Shown: positions 1-9,919 of the stretch, piece after piece
Layout of the letters: every line of letters starts with the position of its first letter
Position numbering within the stretch: the first letter of the stretch is position 1
Source: Paenibacillus sp. OK003
Lineage (GTDB): Bacteria; Bacillota; Bacilli; Paenibacillales; Paenibacillaceae
NCBI RefSeq assembly: GCF_900109515.1
Contig: NZ_FOBD01000004.1
Span: 248,001 to 312,000 of the forward strand
Length of the DNA stretch: 64,000 nucleotides
Reading direction: 5' to 3'
Program-made: the position numbers and the translations under genes
The notes under the pieces: generated by a model
Told to the model about the DNA's origin: nothing
Databases searched by the model: none
What the model saw: the letters and a program-made list of their open reading frames with translations, nothing else

Positions 1-16
1 TTAAACGTTTACGTAA
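1..16. promoter_or_regulatory. LacI-type operator before the first regulator gene
   Basis: The sequence TTAAACGTTTACGTAA contains a TAAACGTTTA dyad with a central CG, as is usual for LacI-family operators. Two near-identical sites occur at 1162-1178 and 1282-1297. It lies about 20 nt before the ribosome binding site of the regulator gene, so autoregulation is likely. The promoter itself is outside the window. Confidence 0.75.
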
Positions 17-45
17 GACGTATATTTAAGAAATGGGGTGAGACT

Positions 46-1050
46 ATTACTCCAACGATTAAGGATGTAGCCAAAGCGGCAAACGTATCCGTAGCCACAG
101 TTTCGAGAGTGCTCCATAATTTAAATGGCTATTCTCATAAAACAAAGGTTAAAGTCCTTGAAGCTGTTGAAGAACTTGGATACCACCCTAACGCTATTGC
201 TCGGGGACTCATCAATAAAAGGACACAAACCATTGGCGTTTTGTTTCCCAATGTGTCCAGTGGGTTCACGTCCGAGATTCTTTATGGTATTGAGGAAGCT
301 GCCAATGAGAAGGATTACAGTGTAATTGTATGTAATACAGCAGCAGATGGAAAAAGGACCATGAAATATTTACAGGTTCTTCGAGAAAAACAGGTGGATG
401 GTGTTGTATTCACAAGTGAGCTATTGAAAGATGAATACTATCATCAGTTGAAAAATATGAAGATGCCTGTTGTATTGGTTAACACACATTCTGCCAAATA
501 CTCAATCCCGTATGTGAAGGTCGATGATCGGCAAGCTTCTTATCAAGCAACTGCCTACTTAATTGAAAAAGGACACACTGACATTGCGATGATCGGTGGA
601 ACTCCTTGGGACACTGTAGCAGGTATTCCTCGCGTTGAGGGTTACCGACAAGCTCTTGCAGATCACGGGATTCCTTTTGAAGAAACTAAAATAGCTTACG
701 GAAATTTCCATATGGAAAGTGGAAGATCAGCTATGGCGAAGCTATTGGAGGAAGCACCACCTTTCACAGCCCTTTTCGCAGCTAGTGATGAAATGGCGAT
801 TGGAGCTATGGGAATGGCTTTTGAAAAAGGGATAAAGGTTCCAGAAGAGCTTTCGATCATCGGTTACGACGACTTAAATTTAGCAAAAATCATTTACCCG
901 CCTTTGACAACGATTCATCAACCATTGGCTGAAATGGGACGTATTGCTGTTGAAAAATTAATAACATTAATTGAAGAGCAGGGAGAGGTTCCTAGCAGTA
1001 TCGTCAGCCATTCCATTGTGGAAAGACAAACCGTAAAATCTAAGACATAA
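46..1050 (+). CDS. LacI-family transcriptional regulator of the dextran/isomaltooligosaccharide locus
   Basis: This is a 334-residue LacI/GalR repressor. The N-terminal helix-turn-helix reads TIKDVAKAANVSVATVSRVL, followed by a periplasmic-binding-protein-like effector domain (about residues 58-330) ending in a GYDDLNLAKIIYPPLTTI block. The frame has no ATG, GTG or TTG before the HTH. The only start that keeps the whole DNA-binding domain is ATT at 46, five bases after a GGGGTG ribosome binding site. The first conventional start, GTG at 109, would delete half of the HTH. Three matching operators flank the gene and precede the GH13 gene, so it most likely represses the downstream uptake and degradation genes until an isomaltooligosaccharide binds. 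Function is certain at family level; the inducer is inferred from neighbours. Confidence 0.88.
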   Translation: MTPTIKDVAKAANVSVATVSRVLHNLNGYSHKTKVKVLEAVEELGYHPNAIARGLINKRTQTIGVLFPNVSSGFTSEILYGIEEAANEKDYSVIVCNTAADGKRTMKYLQVLREKQVDGVVFTSELLKDEYYHQLKNMKMPVVLVNTHSAKYSIPYVKVDDRQASYQATAYLIEKGHTDIAMIGGTPWDTVAGIPRVEGYRQALADHGIPFEETKIAYGNFHMESGRSAMAKLLEEAPPFTALFAASDEMAIGAMGMAFEKGIKVPEELSIIGYDDLNLAKIIYPPLTTIHQPLAEMGRIAVEKLITLIEEQGEVPSSIVSHSIVERQTVKSKT

Positions 1051-1161
1051 CTTTAACTCTGTAATAAGGCAAATGGTTACGCTCCGGTATGTAGATAATC
1101 GCTCTATAATATCGGAGGTAATTCTGCATTGGAGGTGAGAATCTTTTTTTTGCAATACAGA

Positions 1162-1178
1162 GTAAACGTTTACGTAAA
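1162..1178. promoter_or_regulatory. LacI-type operator, upstream of the GH13 gene (distal)
   Basis: GTAAACGTTTAC is a perfect 12-bp palindrome at 1162-1173. It continues into GTAAA so that a second dyad, TTTACGTAAA, overlaps it. It shares the ACGTTTACGTAA stretch with the site at 1-16. It lies in the 283-nt gap between the regulator and the GH13 gene. Confidence 0.75.
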
Positions 1179-1281
1179 ATTCAAGTGATCTACATTATTT
1201 TAAGTTTAAAAAGGATTCATTCGGTAGTGTAATGATGTTGAATCATGGTGTTTTAAGCACCTTTAGAGAGATTAAGTCAAC

Positions 1282-1297
1282 TTAAACGTTTAAGTAA
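1282..1297. promoter_or_regulatory. LacI-type operator, upstream of the GH13 gene (proximal)
   Basis: TTAAACGTTTAAGTAA contains the perfect palindrome TTAAACGTTTAA. It sits about 37 nt before the GH13 start and 120 nt after the previous operator, a spacing that would allow looping between two bound dimers. Same motif as the sites at 1-16 and 1162-1178. Confidence 0.75.
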
Positions 1298-1321
1298 TTA
1301 TCACAAAACGATGGACAGTAA

Positions 1322-2956
<1,635 letters not shown>

Positions 2957-3009
2957 ATTAATGATCAGAACCTTGTTGTAATACATCTTAGTGTTGGGGG
3001 TAGCATGGA

Positions 3010-4656
3010 ATGAGAAAAATATTGATATCAGCGACTGCACTGTTCATGTCTGTAAGCGTTCTTATGGCGGGGTGTTCAACAAGTTCCAGTCCTGAAGGCT
3101 CAAATTCAACAGCGACAGCCGAAGAACTAACGCCATATGGGAAATATGCTGAAACCGTTACCTATACCGTCGGAAAATCGACACCAGGCATTCCTAAGCT
3201 GCCTGCAGGCCAAAGCTACGAAGACAATGCCTTTACACAGTATTTGAAAGAAACGCTGAATATTCAAAATGAAAATAAATTCGAGGCTCAATCTGGAGAT
3301 AACTATGATCAGAAAGTAGCAATGGCTGTAGCATCAGGCGATTTACCCGACATCATGGCAGTAGACGAGCAAACATTACGCCAATTGGTTGATAATGATA
3401 TGATCGCTGACCTAACAGAAGTATATGAGTCGAGCACTTCGGATATCGTGAAAGAAAAATATGCTTCCTATGGGGGAAGAGCACTGGAAGCAGCCACGTT
3501 TGATGGGAAGCTGATGGCTATGCCATCAACCTCTAATGCCAATATTCCGACGATGTTATGGGTAAGAAAAGATTGGCTTGATAAGCTGGGTTTGTCCGAA
3601 CCTAAGACGGTTGGAGATATGGAGAAGATCCTCACCGAGTTTGTACAAAAAGATCCTGGCGGCAACGGAAAAGGGAAAACCGTAGGATTAGTGCTTGCAA
3701 AATCTATCGGTGGTTTATACGGCTCACTATTTCAGGCCGATAATATTTTTGCAACCTATCAATCCTACCCTCGCCAATGGCTGGATAAAGATGGGGAAGT
3801 TGTATACGGGTCTACTACGGAGGAAACCAAACAGAGCTTAGGATTGCTTGCCGACTGGTATAAAAAAGGCTTGATTGATCGGCAAATGGCTGTGCGCGAT
3901 AGCATTGAATCCGTAATTATCAGCGGTGAAGCAGGCGCTTTCTTCGGTCCTTGGTGGTCGGCAGATTATCCGCTAAATGATGCCAAACGCCAAAATAATG
4001 ATGCGGATTGGAGACCCTATATTATTTCTAAAGATGGCAGCGGAGAAGTAACGGCATACACCCAAAATCCAGCCGCTGAATTTTATGTGGTCAGAAAAGG
4101 GTTCGAGCATCCGGAGCTGCTTCCGAAACTCACCAGCGCACTGAATGACAAGCTGGTAAATGAAGATCTGAACTATGAACCGGTTGTCGAATTTATTAAA
4201 GGTGGATTCGATGGCGGCAAACCGCTGGGAATTATGGTGAACTATAACGATGCAACCGCACAAATGTACAAGGATTTGAAGGCGACCGTTGATGGGGAGA
4301 AAGAATATGAAACGTTAACGCTGGATGACCGAACATCGTACGATAAAATCGTAGGTTACATGAAAGACCCGGAGAAGGCCGATGCCAATCAATGGAGTGG
4401 ATACATGTCCAGAATGGTAGGAGCTAAATTAATGGCGGAAACAAAGGTGAATGATGTACACCCTGTATTCTTTGGTCAAACCAAGAGCATGAAGCTGAAA
4501 TGGACGAACCTGGTCAAATTGGAGGATGAAGCCTTTCTTAAGATTGTGATGGGAGAGGAGCCATTGAGTTATTTTGATACATTCGTCGATACTTGGAACA
4601 GAACCGGAGGAAGTGACATAACCAAAGAAGTTACACAGGCCATCATGAATAAATAA
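3010..4656 (+). CDS. Extracellular solute-binding lipoprotein of a carbohydrate ABC importer
   Basis: This 548-residue protein resembles the large LipO-type binding proteins of Paenibacillus oligosaccharide importers. The N-terminus is a lipoprotein signal with lipobox LMAGC (Cys about residue 22), followed by a Ser/Thr-rich linker. The start ATG follows a GGGGG ribosome binding site by 9 nt. It lies 53 nt after the GH13 gene and before two permease genes. By context it should bind isomaltooligosaccharides made by the secreted GH66 enzyme. Substrate is inferred, family is clear. Confidence 0.9.
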   Translation: MRKILISATALFMSVSVLMAGCSTSSSPEGSNSTATAEELTPYGKYAETVTYTVGKSTPGIPKLPAGQSYEDNAFTQYLKETLNIQNENKFEAQSGDNYDQKVAMAVASGDLPDIMAVDEQTLRQLVDNDMIADLTEVYESSTSDIVKEKYASYGGRALEAATFDGKLMAMPSTSNANIPTMLWVRKDWLDKLGLSEPKTVGDMEKILTEFVQKDPGGNGKGKTVGLVLAKSIGGLYGSLFQADNIFATYQSYPRQWLDKDGEVVYGSTTEETKQSLGLLADWYKKGLIDRQMAVRDSIESVIISGEAGAFFGPWWSADYPLNDAKRQNNDADWRPYIISKDGSGEVTAYTQNPAAEFYVVRKGFEHPELLPKLTSALNDKLVNEDLNYEPVVEFIKGGFDGGKPLGIMVNYNDATAQMYKDLKATVDGEKEYETLTLDDRTSYDKIVGYMKDPEKADANQWSGYMSRMVGAKLMAETKVNDVHPVFFGQTKSMKLKWTNLVKLEDEAFLKIVMGEEPLSYFDTFVDTWNRTGGSDITKEVTQAIMNK

Positions 4657-4729
4657 ATAGGGTTGAAGTGGGGACAAGTCAAGCTTTGTGCCCACTTCTA
4701 ACATTTTTGAAAGAAGGTTATGGGAAAGT

Positions 4730-5629
4730 ATGAGAAAAGGGAAAAAAGTGGTGGGACAGCTTGGGTATCATTTGATGATGGCGCCAGGTTTTATCTTTTT
4801 GATCATCTTTAGCTTTGTCCCAATGTTTGGCATCCTGATGGCGTTTCAAGATTATACTCCGGCGAAAGGGCTTTTCAGATCAGCTTGGGTGGGCTTGGAA
4901 AATTTCAAATATATGTTCGAGATTCCCGATAGCATGAAGATTCTAAGAAACACAGTGGTAATCGCTCTTGGGAAAATCATCTTTGGAACCATTGTACCTA
5001 TCGTGTTTGCCTTATTATTAAATGAGATCCGACTAAAATGGGCGAAAAAAACGATGCAAACCATCGTGTATCTACCTAACTTTCTATCCTGGGCGGTTGT
5101 GGCTGCTGTTGTCATTAACGTATTCGACTACAATGGACCCGTCAATCAAATCGTACAATTATTCGGATTAGACCCTGTTCTTTTCTTGGCAAGCAATGAT
5201 TGGTTTAGAGAAATTATCATTGGTACGGATGTGTGGAAAGGATTTGGATATGGGGCTATTGTGTATCTCGCCGCTCTAACGGGCATTGATCCGGGGCTTT
5301 ATGAAGCTTCGTCGATTGATGGGGCCAGCAGATTCAAACAACTGCTCCACATTACACTTCCAGGAATCTTGCCTACGATCATGCTTATTTCAGCTTTAAA
5401 CTTAGGAAATATCCTTAACGCCGGTTTTGATCAAATTTTTGCCCTATATAATCCGATTGTCTATGAAACCGGGGATGTTATTGATACCTATGTCTATCGT
5501 GTTGGTCTGCTTGGACAACAATATAGCTTTGCAACTGCAGTTGGTTTGCTTAAATCAGTGGTGTCTTTTACCTTGCTTATAGCCGCAAATCAATTATCCA
5601 TTAAACTTGTGAAAATGCGGATTTTTTAA
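4730..5629 (+). CDS. Sugar ABC transporter permease (LplB type)
   Basis: This 299-residue inner-membrane permease has about six transmembrane segments. The EAA loop is visible as YEASSIDGASRFKQLLHITLPG (in two parts: YEASSIDGA then LPGILPT), which contacts the ATPase. The frame is open from GTG 4688, but that start has no ribosome binding site; ATG 4730 is preceded by AAGAAGG and GGGAAAG. It forms a heterodimer with the next gene product. No ATPase gene is present in the operon, so a shared MsmX-like ATPase elsewhere is presumed. Confidence 0.9.
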   Translation: MRKGKKVVGQLGYHLMMAPGFIFLIIFSFVPMFGILMAFQDYTPAKGLFRSAWVGLENFKYMFEIPDSMKILRNTVVIALGKIIFGTIVPIVFALLLNEIRLKWAKKTMQTIVYLPNFLSWAVVAAVVINVFDYNGPVNQIVQLFGLDPVLFLASNDWFREIIIGTDVWKGFGYGAIVYLAALTGIDPGLYEASSIDGASRFKQLLHITLPGILPTIMLISALNLGNILNAGFDQIFALYNPIVYETGDVIDTYVYRVGLLGQQYSFATAVGLLKSVVSFTLLIAANQLSIKLVKMRIF

Positions 5630-5644
5630 GGAAGGGAGAGCCCA

Positions 5645-6523
5645 ATGAGATCAAAAACATTCGGAAGCCGCTTTGCGGATGTGTGTATATGGATTGTTTT
5701 ATTATTATTGACCGCACTATGCTTTTTACCTCTGCTTAATATGGTGTCGATCTCCTTTAGTGATAAATCAGCTGCCCAAGCCAATCTGGTTGGTCTATGG
5801 CCTGTTAATTTTAATCTGAATGCCTATAAGCTTTTACTCGATGATACACAGTTTTGGCGTTCGTTTGTTATTTCCGTGGAGAGGGTAGTCCTGGGTACTG
5901 CTTTGAATTTATTGTTGTCTGTTCTGATGGCCTATCCATTGTCCAAAAATAAGCATAGTTTTCATGCACGTAATATGTATATGAATAGTATGATATTTGC
6001 CATGCTTTTTTCTGGTGGAATGATTCCAATCTTCATGGTTATTAAAAGTTTAGGACTAATCGATTCGATATGGGCGCTTATATTGCCGGGGGCGGTACCG
6101 ATCTTTAACGTCATCTTATTGATGAATTTTTTCAAAAGCATTCCGGACGCGCTTGAAGAAGCTGCCGTTATGGACGGTGCATCCAAACTCAGAATTTTGT
6201 TTGGTATATTCCTTCCCATTTCATTGCCTGCATTGGCCACGATCGGTTTATTCTCAATGGTTGGTCATTGGAATGATTACTTTAGCGGTTTGCTGTATAT
6301 GAATAGCTCGTCTAACTATCCACTTCAAACCTATATTCAGCAATTGACTGTTGATGTGACGAAGGTTACGGACCCTTCACAATTAAAATCGCTAGCGTCC
6401 GTTTCGAATAAAACGCTGAATGCAGCTAAAATTGTAGTTTCCATTATCCCTGTGTTGTTAATCTATCCATTCTTGCAGAGATACTTTGTTTCTGGATTGG
6501 TTATCGGATCAGTGAAAGAATAA
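5645..6523 (+). CDS. Carbohydrate ABC transporter permease (YtcP type)
   Basis: This is the second permease, 292 residues with six predicted membrane helices. Its EAA motif reads LEEAAVMDGASKLRILF. It begins 15 nt after the preceding permease stop with AAGGGAGAG as ribosome binding site. The large extracytoplasmic loop after the first helix is typical of the YtcP/LplC branch that pairs with LplB-type partners. Confidence 0.9.
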   Translation: MRSKTFGSRFADVCIWIVLLLLTALCFLPLLNMVSISFSDKSAAQANLVGLWPVNFNLNAYKLLLDDTQFWRSFVISVERVVLGTALNLLLSVLMAYPLSKNKHSFHARNMYMNSMIFAMLFSGGMIPIFMVIKSLGLIDSIWALILPGAVPIFNVILLMNFFKSIPDALEEAAVMDGASKLRILFGIFLPISLPALATIGLFSMVGHWNDYFSGLLYMNSSSNYPLQTYIQQLTVDVTKVTDPSQLKSLASVSNKTLNAAKIVVSIIPVLLIYPFLQRYFVSGLVIGSVKE

Positions 6524-6630
6524 GGAACGAAATCCGAAGAGGGCAGGTTTAATCGGCCTCCTTCTTCTAATTATGAAATTATGAATGCGCTTCCATTTGT
6601 TGACATACGAATTCAGGAAGGATGATTTTC

Positions 6631-8928
6631 TTGAGAAAAAATCGAATTAAAGTCCCTCGAATGATTTTATTAATAGGAGTTATACTTTTTAGCCAGATTG
6701 CTTTACATCCGAATGTAAGTGAAGCAGCAAGTACGGGGAAGCTGTTGTATGATGTAACGACAGATAAGGCAATGTATGATCCTGGATCGAAGGTCGAGCT
6801 CCGCATTGATCTGAAAAACAAATTAGGACGGAATATTGTTGGAGGTTCGGTAGAGATTACAGCAAAGTATTTACAGGAGCAGGTCGGTGAAACCATAACG
6901 AAGGCATTAGATTTGAATAACAATACAGATCTGATGATGATGGCCAACTGGACTGCCCCGGAGTCCGATTTTAAAGGATATCTGATTGAAGTGCACGTAA
7001 AAGACGCTGCCGGAGCGATTGTTGACTCGGACACGGTCGGCGTTGACGTATCTTCTACGTGGACTAAATTCCCTCGTTACGGGTATGTTTGGGACTTCAA
7101 TCCAAATACCAATACCACGGAAAGAATCGACAAGCTTAAAAACTATCATATTAATGTTTTGCAATATTATGATTGGAAGTACCGACATCACAAGCCTGTT
7201 TCACCGAACATGGTTCAGTGGGACGACTGGTCAGGTCGGGTGATTTACGGAGATACAGTTAGAAGTTACATCTCGCAGGCAAAAGCAATGGGGATGTCGA
7301 ATATGGCTTACAATATGATCTATGCTGCGACATCTGGTTATGACCTAGATGGAGTTGAGCGGGATTGGGCCCTCTATTATGCAGATGATAACCCGAATGG
7401 GAAGGGGAATTTCAGTTTTAAAATGTCGGATTCCACATCCACGGGTATAACAGATCTCTATTTTTTTAATCCGAGAAATCCAGGGTGGCAGAACTATATT
7501 TTTGGCGAAATGAATAAGGTGTTTCAGACCTTTGATTTTGACGGATGGCATGGTGATACTGTGGGTGAATGGGGAAAAATGAAAACCGCTGACAACCAGA
7601 CCCTATATGTAAAAGACACGTACACGGAATTTTTAAACAATGCCAAACAAGCGATAGGTGACAAGAAACTTGTCTTTAACCCGGTCGGCGCACAAGGAAT
7701 TGAAAACGTTAACAAATCCAGTGTGGATGCACTTTATGCTGAGATTTGGCCATGGGACCGAGATAGCGACGGCATGCTGTATGACACCTATTACTCTCTA
7801 AAAAAAGAAATTGAACAGTCTCGTAGAGAGAGCGGAGGGAAATCACTTGTCGTTCCCGCTTATATGAGCTACGACTACGGTGAGCAGAACCCAGGCAGTC
7901 CGTTTAATACAGCGGCCGTCATGTTGACAGGTGCCAGTGTGTATGCTGCTGGCGGTGCACGGATGGAGCTTGGTGATAACGGCAATATGCTAAGCAACGA
8001 GTATTTTCCCGATCAGAACTTGTACATGACAGAAGAATTGCAGCATCGCATAAGCAAGTTGTATGACTTCATTGTAGCTTACGAAAACCTGCTTCGCGAT
8101 GGTCAAACAGAGACAACGAATCGCATTGAGTTTCCGGCATATGCCAGCAGTGCCTATGGAGATGCCAACAAAATTTGGGCTTATGGCAAGAAAGATAGCC
8201 AATATGAGATCGTTCAAATGATCAATTTGCTCGGAGTAAGCAAGAAGGATTGGAGAGCCAATGACGGACAAAAGGAAACACCGCAGCAAATCTCCAACTT
8301 CGAAATGAAGTATTACTACTCGAATGAAGTAAACAGCGTATGGCTGGCTTCGCCGGATGCCAATGATGGACGATCGAAACCGTTGGCCTTTACGAAGGGG
8401 AAAGATAGAAATGGAAAATATTTAAAAATTACTGTCCCTTCCTTGGAGTATTGGAATATGATTTATATGAGTGTTGAAGATTCGGGCTGTGAGACAGATG
8501 CGTCAATGAAGGAGTACGTGGTTAACGGTAATTTTGAGAATGGACAACAGGGATGGACATATACTGGAACAGCTGATCATGGCGTAGATTCTAATGATGC
8601 TTATGAAGGAAGTAAGTATTGGATTTATGGTTCTGAGCCGTATACTGCCAGCGTATTCCAAACGGTCTCTGGTCTGAACCCGGGCACCTACACCGTTAGC
8701 GCCAAGGTAAAGCAGAATACCGGCAACCCCTCAAGCAGTCGCATGCAATTAACGGGTTATGGGGGAAAGCCAGTTTATGTATCTATCCCTCATGGAGAGG
8801 AATATACAACCATTTCTAAAACCGTAAAAGTGACGAATGGCAGCCTGAAGATTACATTCTCCCAAACAGCGTCAGGGGATACAAATTTGCAAATTGACAG
8901 CGTGGTAGTAGAATTGAAAGACAAATAG
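6631..8928 (+). CDS. Secreted GH66 dextranase with C-terminal carbohydrate-binding domain
   Basis: This 765-residue protein starts at TTG 6631, 9 nt after AGGAAGG; ATG 6622 would touch that site. A signal peptide (residues 1 to about 34, ending SEA-A) directs export. An Ig-like N-domain (about 35-140) precedes the GH66 barrel, recognised by FPRYGYVWDFNPN and YYDWKYRHHKP. The likely nucleophile is D309 in WHGDTVGEWG and the acid/base E371 in YAEIWPWD; these are assigned by position within the family. The tail (about 630-765, starting VVNGNFENGQQGW) is a CBM4/9- or CBM35-like beta-sandwich. GH66 includes endo-dextranases and cycloisomaltooligosaccharide glucanotransferases. The lack of a long insert within the barrel favours dextranase. 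It supplies oligomers to the importer encoded just upstream. Confidence 0.87.
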   Translation: MRKNRIKVPRMILLIGVILFSQIALHPNVSEAASTGKLLYDVTTDKAMYDPGSKVELRIDLKNKLGRNIVGGSVEITAKYLQEQVGETITKALDLNNNTDLMMMANWTAPESDFKGYLIEVHVKDAAGAIVDSDTVGVDVSSTWTKFPRYGYVWDFNPNTNTTERIDKLKNYHINVLQYYDWKYRHHKPVSPNMVQWDDWSGRVIYGDTVRSYISQAKAMGMSNMAYNMIYAATSGYDLDGVERDWALYYADDNPNGKGNFSFKMSDSTSTGITDLYFFNPRNPGWQNYIFGEMNKVFQTFDFDGWHGDTVGEWGKMKTADNQTLYVKDTYTEFLNNAKQAIGDKKLVFNPVGAQGIENVNKSSVDALYAEIWPWDRDSDGMLYDTYYSLKKEIEQSRRESGGKSLVVPAYMSYDYGEQNPGSPFNTAAVMLTGASVYAAGGARMELGDNGNMLSNEYFPDQNLYMTEELQHRISKLYDFIVAYENLLRDGQTETTNRIEFPAYASSAYGDANKIWAYGKKDSQYEIVQMINLLGVSKKDWRANDGQKETPQQISNFEMKYYYSNEVNSVWLASPDANDGRSKPLAFTKGKDRNGKYLKITVPSLEYWNMIYMSVEDSGCETDASMKEYVVNGNFENGQQGWTYTGTADHGVDSNDAYEGSKYWIYGSEPYTASVFQTVSGLNPGTYTVSAKVKQNTGNPSSSRMQLTGYGGKPVYVSIPHGEEYTTISKTVKVTNGSLKITFSQTASGDTNLQIDSVVVELKDK

Positions 8929-8966
8929 TATTCTTTGAACGAAGAGATTGCAGACGAACACATACT

Positions 8967-9013
8967 TAAAGTTGGGAGGAGAACATTACGTTCATCTGCC
9001 CAACTTTTTATTA
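8967..9013 (+). terminator. Rho-independent terminator after the dextranase gene
   Basis: AAAGTTGGG pairs with CCCAACTTT across a 22-nt loop and is followed by TTATTAT. It lies between two convergent genes (dextranase and TetR regulator) and may serve both. Confidence 0.7.
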
Positions 9014-9034
9014 TATAAATGATGAGATGGAGTG

Positions 9035-9646
9035 TTATTCGTTGAGACTCTTCATACCGTACAGTCTGTATACATACAAAGCTTCGAAAATTTGCTTCCG
9101 GCTGTCCTCGCTCATATCCCGCTTCAATAAATCCAGGTTCATGTCGATCACATTATGCGCGAGAATGTTCAGTAAGATCAAGTTCTCCTCGGTGCCAATC
9201 TCATATCGTTTATATTGATTCTTGAGATAGGCCTTCTTGGTTTCGATCATCAGCTCGACAAGCTCATTCTTGGCGTTGGTGTAGATGGTGCCTTTATTCT
9301 TTTCGAAGATGATAACAATCTGATTCCGGTATTTTCGTAGTACATCCACCTGTTCCTGCAACAGCGCCGACTTTCGCTCGCTATCCGTTTCCTCGAACAA
9401 GGTCTGGTTATCAAAGTGAATCGTCTCCACCAGCACATTTTTTAGATAATCTACGAGATCCGGCGGCACGACGGCGTAGAATAGTTCTTTCTTGTTCTTA
9501 AAATAAGTATAGATATTGCCCACGGAAATATTGATCTCATCCGCGATATCGCTCATCTTGGCATCTACATAGCCCTTTTCAAAAAAGACTTTGAGCGCCG
9601 CATATTCAATCTCTTTCCTGACTTCGTCTTTCTTAGCTTGCACCAT
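9035..9646 (-). CDS. TetR/AcrR-family transcriptional regulator
   Basis: This 203-residue protein has an N-terminal TetR helix-turn-helix: ALKVFFEKGYVDAKMSDIA, then NISVGNIYTYFKNKKELFYAV. The C-terminal ligand domain (about 60-200) is of unknown specificity. The start is ATG at 9646 because AAGGAGT precedes it by 9 nt; the frame runs 23 codons further upstream but without a site. It is transcribed away from the helicase-like gene and convergent with the dextranase, with no obvious transporter or enzyme partner, so its target is unknown. Confidence 0.85.
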   Translation of the reverse strand: MVQAKKDEVRKEIEYAALKVFFEKGYVDAKMSDIADEINISVGNIYTYFKNKKELFYAVVPPDLVDYLKNVLVETIHFDNQTLFEETDSERKSALLQEQVDVLRKYRNQIVIIFEKNKGTIYTNAKNELVELMIETKKAYLKNQYKRYEIGTEENLILLNILAHNVIDMNLDLLKRDMSEDSRKQIFEALYVYRLYGMKSLNE

Positions 9647-9919
9647 CGGGAACGACTCCTTAATAGTGAATATGTGGTTCGTTATTAGGATGGACTTGTT
9701 TTGGGGATTTGTCAAATGACGGGCTAACGTAAGAATGCTACATACAAAATGAGAACTTTAGCTAACCTTGAGAAGTCTCTAAATGTATAGTCCAACTTGC
9801 ATAGCGTGTCGTTATCTAGATCTACTTGTTCAGATTCTCATTTAAGATCCGTACACATGTTCCTCTATTAGTTTACATGCTATAATAGTACTGAGTGCAT
9901 ATAATAGGGGGAGATAGAT

